This document shows positions 1 to 11,535 of a stretch of 64,000 nucleotides of DNA, one piece after another. The translations under genes were made by a program, and so were the position numbers. Each line of letters opens with the position of its first letter. Within the stretch, counting starts at the first letter, position 1. This stretch comes from Urechis unicinctus. Its lineage: Eukaryota; Annelida; Polychaeta; Xenopneusta; Urechidae. The DNA is taken from assembly GCA_034190875.2 (NCBI GenBank), contig CM067348.1, positions 43,844,759 to 43,908,758 on the forward strand. The letters are read 5' to 3'. Under the pieces are notes generated by a model. The model had not been told where the DNA came from. It saw only the letters and a program-made list of their open reading frames with translations, and made no database searches.

Positions 1-2135
1 TATGTTATCTGAACTATGCCAGGACCGTCAACATTTAGACCAGAGCGCTTCTATTGATTTTACTGCCCATTAAGAGCCTCATACAGCAGGTGATCAATGG
101 GGTAGTGACCCCCCACCATCCCTGATCTAAGTCTGAGCAATGTTTTTTCGATTATATCTGAAAAATTCCCTGAGATTTGCCATTGATATCTTACATAAAC
201 AGAAACAGAGACTGCAGTCTTTACCTGGTTTGGCCAGCTGTTTTTTAAGTTCCAAGTCTGCCAGTGTAAATTTGTTGTGTACAGAACTCCTATTCCACAG
301 ACTCAAGCCGACAGTTTTAGGAGGGGTTACTTTTGTATTTAGACATAATTTACTTTCGTCTGTCTGCACCAAATGTCAAGTGAACACACTACGGAATGAT
401 TTTCGAGCCCGGTGTCCCCGCGTCTGCACTGCAACGAGTTGATTTCAAAGTAATTTGTGCACACATAGCGACGAATTATTTCCGTTGAGTTTAGATCCAA
501 GTCACACCTCATGTACGACACAATCCAAGTTTAAATATAAATGACCTAAGGTTCTGAAAGAAAATATACTTCCACTTGGTCTCTGGCCTGTGCCGGATAT
601 TGAAAGTTTCGTTCTAAGTTACTAGTCGTTATGTTGTTTGCTATGTATATGACAATGATATGATATTTTGTCCGTCAGTTTTATGTGTTATACAAATAAA
701 CATATATATTCTATAATAACCCATAGCAGTCATTTGATGTTATTTTTATGGTTTTGTTATCATTTTTAAAAATTCTGTTCATAGTAAATATATCACTGCA
801 CCATATTACCAATTTTACTTCAGTGTCCGTTGTAAATTTTTTGAATATTATAATAGACCGCACCCACGGAATACAACCAAAAAATCATTGAGGCTTCCCA
901 TAGACTAATCGCGGACCAATCATTTTTCATATTTCTGTTCAAGAGGGACAAGTTTTGTTGATTACCGTTCATTGAGAATCGCTAAGATTAACTTTTACAA
1001 CAGATAACAGCTATTTATGGCGCAACTATTCATCAATGTTTTTATTTTGTTACGGAAAGGAAAGACACCGTTGACAGATGCAATAATGAGGTGCGGTATT
1101 TTCTGTGCTATAGTAGGATAACATTTAGGGGAAATCGCTGTGAGTTAAGTGACTAAAAATGAATAATTTTGTAAAAACTATTTTCTTCTTTCAATCAAAA
1201 GTGGTAATGGATACGGTTGTTGGGTGGCAAAAAATGACCTTGCATTGATTGTCCACGGAGTTTGGGGATAAACAGACCAACAGTCTCATCGAATACATGG
1301 CACAAGCTCCGAACTTGGTTCAAAAGAGCTGTAAAACAGGGGTAGCCTGGGAAATCCCCTGGCAATGCGCGTAGTTGGCTAAGCATAATCGACGTTGTGA
1401 AGTCGATTACCGAAATAGTTCGTGATATGCTTTAATCGACTAAGAACTTTGACGTTTTAACTAAGTCGTCTACGAAGGATAGTCGGCTTCGGACTGTTAT
1501 GTTAGCATTGCGTCAAACATGTCTGTCATGGAGAGTGTTCCCCGATGTCTTGGATCACCATCTGTTGACAGTGAAGAGAAGGTCGTAAACAGGGGCAAAT
1601 AGTTGTCCTGGACCTGGTATCATGGGCTGAGATAAGGGCCATACCCACCCGACATTCCCGCGCGCAGCTATTCCTCGCCAGCTGCCAGACATAGCCCGCC
1701 TGATAGTCGTCTAGAGGTAAATCGTCACGCAGTCGCTTAAATGCCTGATCATAATGATCATGCTATTGAGTCTTTGATAGAAAGTAATTAGTCTCTTCCT
1801 CTCTCGTGTTTATCGCCCACTGGCACTCTCTCTGTTCGCCTTCCTCACGCGCTTTTTTCCTGTCTCAGCTCATCTCTCGCAGGGAGACATTCATCGCCGT
1901 TTATACCCGCGCGCGGCCTCTCGTGGTCACTCTCCGCCGAGCCTGGACTCGCTTCACTCGGCTGTCATTCTTCGTCCCTCCCACCCACCCCTATACCATA
2001 CATTTTCGTTTCCGCTTGTTGTCTTTCTTTGCCTCTCTTCTCCTGACACCCAGGCTATCAGGCCTTCCAGGCCATCTTCCATTTATGTTCATCTTCCTCC
2101 TTTTACATATTAATGCGTAATAGGTTTCTTTATTG
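1..2135. other. Gene-free flank, nothing recognised
   Basis: Short open frames occur on both strands here, but none shows a recognisable domain, a credible splice pattern or coding-like composition. The stretch just before the CCA array (about 1,790-2,110) is pyrimidine-rich on the plus strand. I see no RNA gene or mobile element. Confidence 0.5.
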
Positions 2136-3368
2136 CACCAACACCACCACCATCGCCATCACCACCACAGCCACCACTGCCACCACTAACACAACCACCA
2201 CCAATATCACCATCACCACCACCACAACTATCACCACCACTACCACCACCAATACCACCACCACCACCACCACCACACACCACCACCACCACCACCACCA
2301 CCACCACCACCACACCACCACCATCACCACCACCACCACTACCACCACCACCACCACCACCACCACCACCACCACCACCACCACACCACTACCAACACCA
2401 CCATCACCACCACACCACCACCACCACCACCACTACCACCACCACCACCACCACCACCGCCGCCAATACCATCACCACCACCACCACCACCCACCACCAC
2501 ACCTACCACCCACCACCACCACCACCACCACACCACCACCACCACCACCACCACCACCACCACCACCACCACCACCACGCCACCACCACTCACCACCCCC
2601 CCACCACCACCACCACCACCACCACCACCACCAACCACACCCTCCACAAATACCACCACACCACCACCACCACCACCACCACCACCACCACCACCACCAC
2701 CACCACACCACTACCACCACCGCACCACCACCCACCACCACCACCACACCACCACGCCACCACCACAACCACCACCACCACCACCCACAACACCACCACC
2801 ACCACTACCACCACCAACACACCACAACACCACCACACCACTACCACCACCACCACCCACACCACCACCACCACCACCACCACCACCCACCACCACCACC
2901 ACTACCACCACCACCACCACCACCACCACCACACCACTACCACCATACCACCACCACCACCACCACCACTACCACCATCGCCACCACCACCACCACCACC
3001 ACCACCACCACCACCACCACTACCACCCACTACCACCACCACCACCACCACCACCCAATACCACCACCACCACCACCACCCGACCACCACCCACCACCAC
3101 CTACACCACCACCACCCCCACCACCACACCACCACCCCTAGCCACCACCACTACCACCACACCACCACCACCACCACCACACCACCACCACCCACCACCA
3201 CCATACCACCACCATTACCACCACCATCAACCACAACCCAATACCTCACCACCACCACCCCACCACCACCCACTACCACCACCACCACCACCACCACCAC
3301 CACCACCACCACCCACCACCACCACCACCACTACCACCACCACTACAACCACCGCCACCAACTCCACC
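2136..3368. repeat. CCA/TGG trinucleotide microsatellite array, about 1.2 kb
   Basis: The plus strand is almost purely C and A, an imperfect CCA/CAC/ACC repeat with scattered T interruptions. The minus strand is correspondingly TGG-rich. All frames give homopolymeric His, Thr, Pro or Val, Gly, Trp translations, which are spurious. The phase shifts often (CCA to CCCA or CACA steps), as expected from slippage or from long-read consensus errors. Confidence 0.95.
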
Positions 3369-3836
3369 TCTCGAATGTGTGTAAAGTGATTATTTAAAAC
3401 AAAAAAAAGTAGTGTTGGAAACCATATGATCGACAAGAAATTCAGTCAGACCATCATTATTGCTGTAGAATACAACGCTGTGTAATGAAAGCGTCCACAA
3501 CAGTAACAAACTTAGAGTTCTCATGATGCGGCTTTGTAACCTGAAACAATGTGCAGAAAGCTTCCTAATGTGCATGCATTCGAGTTAGTATGAGTTGTTA
3601 TGATTGACGGCTTAGGTCAGGTTATCCCATGTGGAGTAAAACGATATAATGGATAGATTGAGAAGGCTCTTCATTTTTAGTAGTTCGTTAATACTGAACG
3701 CATGAAATTATCATTTGCCAGAAAAACAGACCCATTTTCTTTTGTTTCATGCAGCCCAAGAAAACTTCCATGGGATGACAGCTTTCATTCAATGCTTTTT
3801 TGATGATATGAGTTGTTTCACAATCTGGTTATCGAA

Positions 3837-4112
3837 TCAAAAATAACAATAACCAAATAAGTATTTAACAAGGCAAAGGAGTGAGGGTGGTATGTCCAGC
3901 CTGTCCTTGTTTTTGATTACTCCTTCGGTCGATGTCATGGTGAAAGTCGCGAATCGTCTCCTCCAGCATCTGGAATGATGGTAGCGTGGTGCCGACGGCC
4001 TACGCGACATAGCATCTGCCGCCTTGTTCTTCATGCCCGGCATATGTATGATGCGGAAGCGATAACGCATGGTCTTCTCCTTGATGTTTCTTAAATTCAC
4101 GCTCAGGCTCAT
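3837..4112 (-). mobile_element. Ty3/gypsy-type retrotransposon fragment (end of RNase H region)
   Basis: A short open frame on the minus strand contains HMPGMKNKAADAMSR. This matches the well-known end of the RNase H domain of Ty3/gypsy polyproteins, which has the form his-x-pro-gly, then asn, ala-asp and ser-arg. In intact elements integrase follows; here the frame runs into unrelated sequence and stops. No reverse transcriptase, integrase or LTR is visible nearby, so this is a decayed fragment. Confidence rests on this one motif. Confidence 0.7.
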
Positions 4113-6281
4113 TTGTCATGTGTAGATGGTATTTGTATTTGTACACCTCTCTCCCACTAACACCGGTGACGCATTAGTGACTCGCCGTGGTGTCCATCTC
4201 AGCGGGAGCTTGGTCTGGTTATACCAGCGTAGCATGGGCCAGGTAGATATTTCTGTTTAGTCGAACAATATGAAGGTCAGCATCGCATAACAAAGCCAGC
4301 CACTGTACCCTATATTGAACGGCCCATATCAACCCCTCATGCCATCCCGCCCCTCCATGCTCAACATCTAGACTGCCCGTTACACGATATTATACATGGA
4401 GGTTGTGCATCATCATTTCAGTAAAAGGGTCATGGAATAATTGTTGCCAATAGCACTGGTAGATTCAATTAAATTAACACGATGAAACCGTTTAAATCGT
4501 AATTTTTTTATGCAACCCAGCAGAACTATGACTATGAGGAGATAGCTCAGTAGATCAGTCGTCCTTATGCGGAGGTTTTACTACAGAACACAGCGTCGTC
4601 CTAAGCTTGTAGATAAACAACATCAACCAGGGTCGTCATATGCTTGGATATTTGCGATGTTGGTTTTAGGGTATATTTATCGAAAGGGCTGTACATGGGG
4701 TGGTGCGAGCAGAAGGATGGGGTAGGCGTATGTGCAGGGCTGGAAATTAACTAAAATGGCCTCACGTCATGAAACAAAAATGAAGTCAGGCAGTCTTAAT
4801 GACCTATCAACTGTATAATTCAGTATTAGTAAAGCTATCAGGCCAGGGCTACATACAAAATTAACGTTATGGGAAATCTAGCCTCTAGACAAAACAAAAA
4901 GGCGTCGCGTTAAATGGATAATGTTTCAGGAAAGATAAACCATCCCTGAGCACAAGTAACCAGCGATGTTGTGTTCAGTAGTAACACAGTAACAGTCTGA
5001 GGACGAAATACTATTTTGTAAGAGAAGACCACACACCCCCCCTGCACTGCTACAGCTGGAATTTGCTAGCTCTTAGAAAAAGAGAAGTGTGGTACAGCTC
5101 GATGTCATTAGCAACAGGTGTTTGATCTGGTCTTTGAGTGATCATGTTGTTCGTATGCAACAGAGATGAAGGAAGTTCAAAACACTTTCATTATTTCATC
5201 CTCAGCCTGTATGAGTATATAGAAACAAAGTCAGCTTACTCTTCCAGCAAATTGTTGCAAAGTACAAACAGGAAATACCGATTTTATTAACTTTACAAAG
5301 GTGCGAGTGTGTGCGAGGGGGAACAGAGGGAGGTATATATTGCAATTGGACTGAACAAATTCATATAGCATGATCCTTACCCCCGAGTTCAATAAAGTCT
5401 CCTATGTATGAATGAGGAGCACGTGCGATGTGGCTTCTACATCAGCGCGGCAGATCAAATTACAATTAGTCAAATAGAAACCATAGCTTATGCATGTGTT
5501 AAATGAACTGATACAGCTGCGATTGGAAAGTCAACATACAAGTCAACTGGTTGATCTTGCAGCGCCCTTACTCAAATAAAGTCGTTGAACAGGTGCTTCT
5601 AGTCTTATAGAGTTAAAAAGTTGGTAGGGCAGACAGACTTGTAATAATCTGTGTGCATGTGTAAAACTACTTCAACATCAGACATCCAATCGCTGAATGT
5701 GTGTAAACAATACTGTAGATGACCCTAGCAGTAATCTTGTTGATTTTTCGACAGAACAGCTTTCGTTGTCAGACGACGACACGCTGCGCTCTCTGATTAG
5801 TCTCGTCAGGATCTGAGTACATAAAACAAGTCAAAACTGACAAAAACTCTCATCATATCCAGCTTAAATATCAACTCAATATTTCCAACAAATAGCATCG
5901 ACCCTCTAACGCAACTTTGATGATACGTTAAGACAGGTTATGTAAGATATGAAACCAAAGCACTACAAATAGAATGGTCACGAATAACTGAAGTAAAAAG
6001 AACAATCGGAGTGATCAGGGTCTGTTGTTATCACTCACTCTTATCACTGGGTTCATATATCAGACACGGCGACTCATTTCATCACACTAGCGGGCAGCAT
6101 CACCAGTACATACACCACCATACACCACACACCCTGCCTACAGTCCACCCCGACTCCACCCTCTCCCATCCCGTCCCCGCCCCCTCTACAATGTCAACCA
6201 CACGTGCTCTGTATGTGTAATGGGCTGACGTCATGTTGCGTGGGTTACCGCCGACTAACACAACGTGTCTCTTGTCCTCAG
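4113..6281. other. Intergenic, nothing recognised
   Basis: AT-rich sequence without a convincing coding frame. At about 4,738 there is a lone CAGGGCTGGAAATTAAC that resembles a hAT terminus, with no partner found. The 3-prime untranslated region of the kelch gene at 6,282 probably begins in the right part of this stretch, but I could not assign a polyadenylation signal. Confidence 0.4.
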
Positions 6282-7856
6282 TCAGAACAACAGCAGCACA
6301 CCCGTAGTTTGGTGTTTTTTGTATGTGGACCTTATCTGGATGTCCCGAGCTTTCCCCTTATGGAGGCTTGTCACAGGGCAGATGTAGGTGTTATCCTTAC
6401 ACATCATGATAGCGTGATCACCCACGACAACCAGACCATACACCCACTGCCGACCATCAGGTAAGCTGAGTGTGCGTGTTACGCTGTGGGAGACTGTCGA
6501 GTAAACCTGAAGAGTCACATGGTCATCTTTATCAAGCACACCACACACCAGTATGTCTGAGTCGCCCAGTGGACAGCAGCGAGTGTTACCACACTGTGAC
6601 CCGACCAAGCTGCCCGCCGCCTGCCAGGTGTCTGTGCCACTCACCCGCATCTCCACCTTCACGCAGTCACCCATGTTAGCCTTACTAAGGTCAGGATGAC
6701 CACCCATCACATACAGATCCCCGTTCATCTCTATCATACAATGAGCCGTACGAGGCCTCCTCAGCACACCACCACCACACCAAACACGCTTCTTGTGATC
6801 ATACAGCCACACCTCATTCAGCTTCTTACCCAAGCCGCTTACAGTCATCTGACGAACATTCACGCTCACAGCTACATAGCCCCACTCGTGAATGGTGGAG
6901 GGTAAAGTGGTGATTGACTGACTGGGCGCAGTCAGAGAAGTAGGCATGACATACACCTCCTGAACAGCGGGTTGTAAATCATCTCCCTTATAGGGACGCA
7001 CCCCCACAATCACAACCACATGCTCAGCTTGCTTTTCTAGGATTGCATCTTCCACAAACTCACGTGCCTTGCTGTGTGTTTTAAACAAATGTTCCGCACG
7101 CAGTATGAATTTTAGAAAATTTGTAGGAATCTTGTTAAGCGGCAAGACATTCAGAAGGGGGAGGAGATATTTCGTGCGGGAGTTGGGATCATGTCTCACC
7201 CATTCTAGCATGCTACTGAGGCGCACATCAGGTGAGCTCACCTTCAAGTCTGGGTGAGACACGATATGGTTAACGCGTTCATAAGAAAGACCTAAGTAGG
7301 AGGGGCTGGTCATAAGGTCCTCCAAGTGACTCAGAACCATGGAGCTGGCCTTCTGCGCGCGAACTTTGTCTTCCACACAGCAAGCTACGTCCCAAATCTC
7401 GATACAGTTTTCTACCGCTAGATCTAATTGAGAGAGCTGATAAAGGGAACAATCATTCTTTAGGTCATCCATACCCAGAACTTCACATACATCTTTCAAA
7501 GGCCCAGCCTTACGCACATCCACATCAACAGACCCTTTATACATGTAATCAAAACAAAGGCCCAATAGATCGGGATCAAAATCTACAGAGAGAGCTGACA
7601 GTGCCTTCTTAGAGGTGAGAATATTTCTAAAATATGGCGAACTCCCGGCTAATACTAGTCTGTGTGCCTTAAAGACTTCACCTCGGCTCTGGATTTCAAG
7701 GTCATACAGGTCATCCGAATCTCGAAGGGTGTTGATGTAGTTGATGAGATTGGTGAAGGGGGAGGGTCTTACAGGCATGTAGGACACGCCTCTTGAAACG
7801 AAGTTCTCGCCTCCAGATAAGACATCCTTGAATGCTGTGGGTCTAGCGGTTGCCAT
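6282..7856 (-). CDS. BTB-BACK-kelch protein (kelch-like), single coding exon, 524 aa
   Basis: Likely a substrate adaptor of CUL3 RING ubiquitin ligases. The BTB domain (about residues 36-130) binds CUL3 and dimerises, BACK (about 140-245) positions the propeller, and the C-terminal part binds substrate. The BTB signature is clear (FKAHRLVLAGSSPYFRNIL, about residues 62-80), and a BACK-type helical region follows. The kelch part (about 280-524) is degenerate: LYVMGGHPD is the only clear GG-type blade. The reading frame is uninterrupted. A splice acceptor (tttcag then the exon at 7,870) lies 13 bases before the ATG, so at least one upstream non-coding exon is expected; candidates lie at 8.1-9.65 kb. 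The assignment to the BTB-kelch family is secure. The orthologue and substrate are unknown. Confidence 0.9.
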   Translation of the reverse strand: MATARPTAFKDVLSGGENFVSRGVSYMPVRPSPFTNLINYINTLRDSDDLYDLEIQSRGEVFKAHRLVLAGSSPYFRNILTSKKALSALSVDFDPDLLGLCFDYMYKGSVDVDVRKAGPLKDVCEVLGMDDLKNDCSLYQLSQLDLAVENCIEIWDVACCVEDKVRAQKASSMVLSHLEDLMTSPSYLGLSYERVNHIVSHPDLKVSSPDVRLSSMLEWVRHDPNSRTKYLLPLLNVLPLNKIPTNFLKFILRAEHLFKTHSKAREFVEDAILEKQAEHVVVIVGVRPYKGDDLQPAVQEVYVMPTSLTAPSQSITTLPSTIHEWGYVAVSVNVRQMTVSGLGKKLNEVWLYDHKKRVWCGGGVLRRPRTAHCMIEMNGDLYVMGGHPDLSKANMGDCVKVEMRVSGTDTWQAAGSLVGSQCGNTRCCPLGDSDILVCGVLDKDDHVTLQVYSTVSHSVTRTLSLPDGRQWVYGLVVVGDHAIMMCKDNTYICPVTSLHKGKARDIQIRSTYKKHQTTGVLLLF

Positions 7857-8095
7857 GCTATCTGGGGTTCCTGAAACACGGATACTGATTATAAATATTT
7901 CACATGAAATTGGTGACTACAGGAAAAGATCTAAACAGTCTAGTATGCTATCACAGTAAAATTGATATATATATTTCGAATCTGCTAGATAATTATAATC
8001 AGTGACAGTGATTGCTTGATACACTCGGTTCACCAGTGTGTAGGGAAGGTTTACATTTGAATGAGAAGTAGCTCGATGACAGCTTTTCTCAATAC

Positions 8096-8157
8096 CTTAA
8101 TGTCCGGACTCTTGACGGTTCACTTTCAGGTTGAAGCAGCTGACTCCCGGGAGCTGA
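8096..8157 (-). other. Exon-like segment beta-prime (duplicated copy), possible 5-prime untranslated exon
   Basis: The segment is bounded by an acceptor (tcatctgcag) and a donor (AAG followed by gtattgag) on the minus strand and is 62 nt long. It pairs with a homologous 38-nt segment at 9,198-9,235 that has the same acceptor core and the same exon end TTAAG. It lies upstream of the kelch coding exon and in the same orientation. Joined to that exon (acceptor at 7,870) it would be untranslated leader. Whether it is coding or non-coding is unresolved. Confidence 0.4.
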
Positions 8158-8335
8158 CTGCAGATGACACTAAATGAGAAAGATCACAACGTGCAGTATT
8201 TAACATTGTGAATGTCCATAGATAAATGTGAGCTATATTCAGCATAGACTGAAGAGGATGAAATAATATAAATGTCCCACAATGTAGTACATATCTGCTT
8301 TCTTATTCTAACAGCAAACAGACAAATTTCATATA

Positions 8336-8393
8336 GACCATTATGATTCCATCAGCATGACAACATAAGACAGAAAGATGAATCATAACGGTC
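8336..8393. repeat. Inverted repeat (13-bp arms), copy 1
   Basis: GACCATTATGATT at 8,336-8,348 pairs with AATCATAACGGTC at 8,381-8,393, with one G/T-type mismatch. The hairpin sits between the alpha-prime and beta-prime segments, at the same relative place as its partner at 9,424-9,473. Confidence 0.6.
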
Positions 8394-8436
8394 AACTTAA
8401 AGTGATTTTATTCAAATTGTGGCAATCAATAATCAC

Positions 8437-8507
8437 CTTGACAGGCACAGGAATGTTGCTGTGATCTGAGGTAGGGGAATTCAACCTCCTCCAAGCACAC
8501 CAGGAGA
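8437..8507 (-). other. Exon-like segment alpha-prime (duplicated copy)
   Basis: It is bounded by an acceptor (gctaaacag) and a donor (GTCAAG then gtgatt) and is 71 nt long. It is homologous to 9,565-9,644 (80 nt): both end in a stretch reading D-H-x-N-x-P-x-P-V-K in one frame followed by a GTGA donor. The length difference is 9 nt. Confidence 0.4.
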
Positions 8508-9197
8508 CTGTTTAGCAGTCAGAGCAAATGGTGAGATGCTAATTAGGTCGTCGATGACAAACACAAATCAAACTTGCTTGTTTGTGCACACCAGATCCAT
8601 ATTATAAGCACATTCATAAAAACATAGAATGAATATATACATCTCAATGAATGGTCAACACGACGAGGCATGAAGTCTCCTAAAAATTGACGGATGTTCA
8701 GATTAGAAACGCATAGATTAATTGAATTCAACAGCATGTCGATTATTGTCATTATTCATAAGATTACACAAGACCTGATCATGAAAGGTTGTAAGAGACT
8801 ACTTTGGTGTCAAGGTAATTTTCTACCATAAACTGTTAGTTCCTGGACAATACTATTCAATAGGACTCAGGCTTGACCCAGTTTTCCATGTTACGTCCAT
8901 TATATGACGGACTTAAGTAACTAACATTTTTATTCTCAATGGCAATACACTGTTCATAAGGCTGTAAGGAAGGTTTCGTCTATTTACAAATTGGTTGCTA
9001 TGGAAATGAAAGCACAAACCACCTCTACAATATCAAAGTAACCAATTTGCTTGGTTGAGTTGATGTCAGACTGCACTTGAAATATTGGGAATTTAATTAT
9101 TGTTTTGATAGATATTAGTTTAATCAATATATATTGGAGTTTTGGGGGTTACACATTCAAACTAGAAACATGACAATATCAAAATGTTGATACATAC

Positions 9198-9235
9198 CTT
9201 AATTTTGACAGCTCACTGTGAGTTGAGGATTCTGA
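9198..9235 (-). other. Exon-like segment beta (duplicated copy)
   Basis: The acceptor is tgttgtctgcag and the donor AAG followed by gtatgta, giving 38 nt. It is homologous to 8,096-8,157 and shorter by 24 nt, a multiple of three. The entry phase 0 and exit phase 2 are the same in both copies if they are read in the frame set by the alpha segment. Confidence 0.4.
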
Positions 9236-9423
9236 CTGCAGACAACAAGCATTACCTTAGTCATGGCGTCCACTACTAAACATATTGAATATTGATAGAA
9301 ATACTATATATATCAAGTTATACGCAAGCACTAGTTAGATGAGGTGGATTTATTTATTGTCTGATATGTTTGTCTATCAGCAAACTCACAGAAGAGTTAT
9401 CCTAAAGAAATGCTCTTTATGTA

Positions 9424-9473
9424 GACCGTTATGATTACGTAAGAATGACCGCATAAAAGAAATCATAACGGTC
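9424..9473. repeat. Perfect 13-bp inverted repeat, copy 2
   Basis: GACCGTTATGATT (9,424-9,436) and AATCATAACGGTC (9,461-9,473) are perfect reverse complements separated by 24 nt. The hairpin is conserved at the same place in the duplicate unit at 8,336-8,393. Confidence 0.7.
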
Positions 9474-9564
9474 CACTTCAGCCGACAATTCTCAAATTGT
9501 TGTTTTGTGCATAGTGTTAAAAAATGATAGCAACTGCCGCAAGCAAAAATATGTATGTATTCAC

Positions 9565-9693
9565 CTTGACAGGCTCAGGAAGGTTGTTGTGATCTGGGAA
9601 GGAGAGAACAAAGTCCCCTCCAGTGACGCTAGTAGATCGTGGACCTGTCACAGCAAACAGTAAGAAGATAATGTAGTCAGCACATCTGAGCAT
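9565..9693 (-). CDS. Possible short first or internal exon alpha with signal-peptide-like start
   Basis: From an ATG at 9,693 the minus strand encodes 43 residues up to a GTCAAG/gtgaat donor. They begin MLRCADYIIFLLFAVTG, a plausible signal peptide, and continue with GGDFVLSFPDHNN. An alternative reading is that an acceptor (tttgctgtgacag) at 9,645 makes this an internal exon, 9,565-9,644. The second reading is supported by the homologous segment at 8,437-8,507, which also has an acceptor there. GDFVLSF loosely resembles the opening of IgGFc-binding-type extracellular domains, but this is weak. No downstream coding exons could be joined in frame, so I do not call a function. Confidence 0.3.
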
Positions 9694-9702
9694 AACTTCC
9701 AA

Positions 9703-11535
9703 TAAGACTTACAGGGACGCTAATATGTATGTTTTAAACATTCTACAGGCCATATCGACAGAAAATGCCTCTGGAATGTAGCAGATTGAACATTCATAAT
9801 AGGACCCTGTGACCTTGCGATAAGATGATAAGATTAAAGTCACGAATAACCAACTCAAGATGCTCTTATCAGCATTTATATCAATTACTCAAGGATCTAA
9901 GGTCCGACAAAGCTGACATTTATTTGAATGTGAAACAGGTAGACTGGATCACAGTCAGTGCATTCCAAGCATTGTAGATCAAAGGATAGCGGCGTAAAAC
10001 GCGCTTCAGCTGCTAGTCGAGCTGGCTGGCATGTATTCAAGTACCATCGAATCGTACCCAACTCCAGTCACGTAATTAAGTGGAATAACAAATTGTTGGC
10101 GGCGAGACAAATCAGGTCCATGATCTAAAATAGTAGATCAAACTTGGCGGTAAACACTCAATAACAGCCTTATCATTTCCTGACTGTGCCCGGGAAGATG
10201 CTACCCTATTACGCCCCCCCCCCCCCCCTCCGCCCCCACCACCTATCATGATAGTCCTACTCTATTTTTGAAAGATTCATTGACACCACTAAAACTCTCG
10301 TTTCCACGGACTTGGAAATGCCTAGCCCTACAAGACGTCCGGATATAAATTCATGTTACCGTTCGACCGGAGCTAGGGACAAAAATTACATACCTACTTT
10401 ATTGAACAATATACTTATTCATTGAACAACAGTCAACATTGGAGGTGCACATAACAGTCAACCATGGAGGTGAACATAAATATACAGTATAATCGATAAT
10501 TCAATATCACACCATAGCACGTGCTTTTGATATTCAGGCAGATCTTCCGATTTTGTTTCCGTTTATGCTCTTCGAAACACAAGACGGCGTATCTCGTTAT
10601 GAATGCCACAAGTTGGTGGGTATCATAACGTGCAAATAAAGTAAGTTTGTCCAAAGATTGTTTGAATGCATGGAGATACGAATTACATAAGAAAAAAATT
10701 ATTTGTATCACCATATATGCATCACTAAACCCGTGAAATAAAAAGTTTAACCAATGCATTAAACAATACCAGCCGAAGATGATTAATCGTCCTATGAGAT
10801 GGTAAGTAATACGTTGCTGACTAAGGTTGTCGTTGTTTTTTAAGTGATAAGGTTTAGCACATAATTAACATTGAACACCTGGTACAATAGAAAACCAGAC
10901 GACCAGAGTGAGCTCATAATAATCTTAGGGAGATGACGTCATTTGTCATGACATTGAAATAAGGAGTGTAAGACAGCCAGAAGAAGATTATTAGTTTATG
11001 TGGTCAAGTGAACAGTGAATCTGAACACTGGTGACTTTGAACCGTGTTATCATTCAGCTCAGATTTTAGCAAAACCCCTCGTAACCATATCGATCCACTC
11101 AAGGCATCGAAGATTAGAAAATGTCTTATATTACGTACACTGATAACGGTAGTACACTTGAACGAAGTGAGGAGCTGAACCGCGAGCGGGGATTGTGGTT
11201 CACCTGGGTACTGATTGAGACGATAGAACATATACTTGATATCGCAAGTAACGTGAACGGTTAATACGATAACGTCATCAATTTCATTAGTCTCATCTGA
11301 CGTCACGAGGGGATCGCGCTGAAAAGAACCGCAAGATTGATGAAAATTTAGCAGATGTCGAAAATGTTAAAAAAGTGAATATTGAGTTGGGTGGGGGATA
11401 ATTGTTCGGTGAAAAGGAACAGACAAGTGGATGGGCGCCGGGATGGAAAGTCATTGAATAGAAAGGTGTAATGTAAGAAATAGCAAAGGTTAGTCAGCAA
11501 TTGCCTTATCAGCAATACTCATAGTGCGTTTAGGC
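9703..11535. other. Intergenic, nothing recognised
   Basis: There is no convincing gene. A C-run of about 16 bases lies near 10,215-10,230. Open frames at 10,433-10,759 and 11,004-11,306 on the minus strand have no recognisable domain and look like chance. Confidence 0.4.

Larger units (their letters stand above)
8090..9660. repeat. Diverged tandem duplication, about 1.1-kb unit
   Basis: Units at about 8,090-8,530 and 9,190-9,660 share, in the same order, a beta exon-like segment, a hairpin and an alpha exon-like segment. The spacer between the units is not obviously repeated. Divergence is substantial (substitutions plus indels), so this is an old duplication and not an assembly artefact. 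Confidence 0.6.

Noticed and set aside
2110-3436. Long open frames rich in His, Thr, Pro, Val, Gly or Trp on both strands
   Set aside because: Pure translation artefacts of the CCA/TGG trinucleotide array. All frames are open at once and no unique flanking coding sequence exists.
4538-4590. tRNA-like 5-prime half (GATAGCTCAGTAG box A)
   Set aside because: Box A fits but no box B (GGTTCGA-type) follows at the right distance and no acceptor stem pairs. At most a decayed tRNA-derived short element.
4735-4760. Possible hAT end CAGGGCTGGAAATTAAC
   Set aside because: No inverted partner and no target duplication found within the surrounding kilobases.
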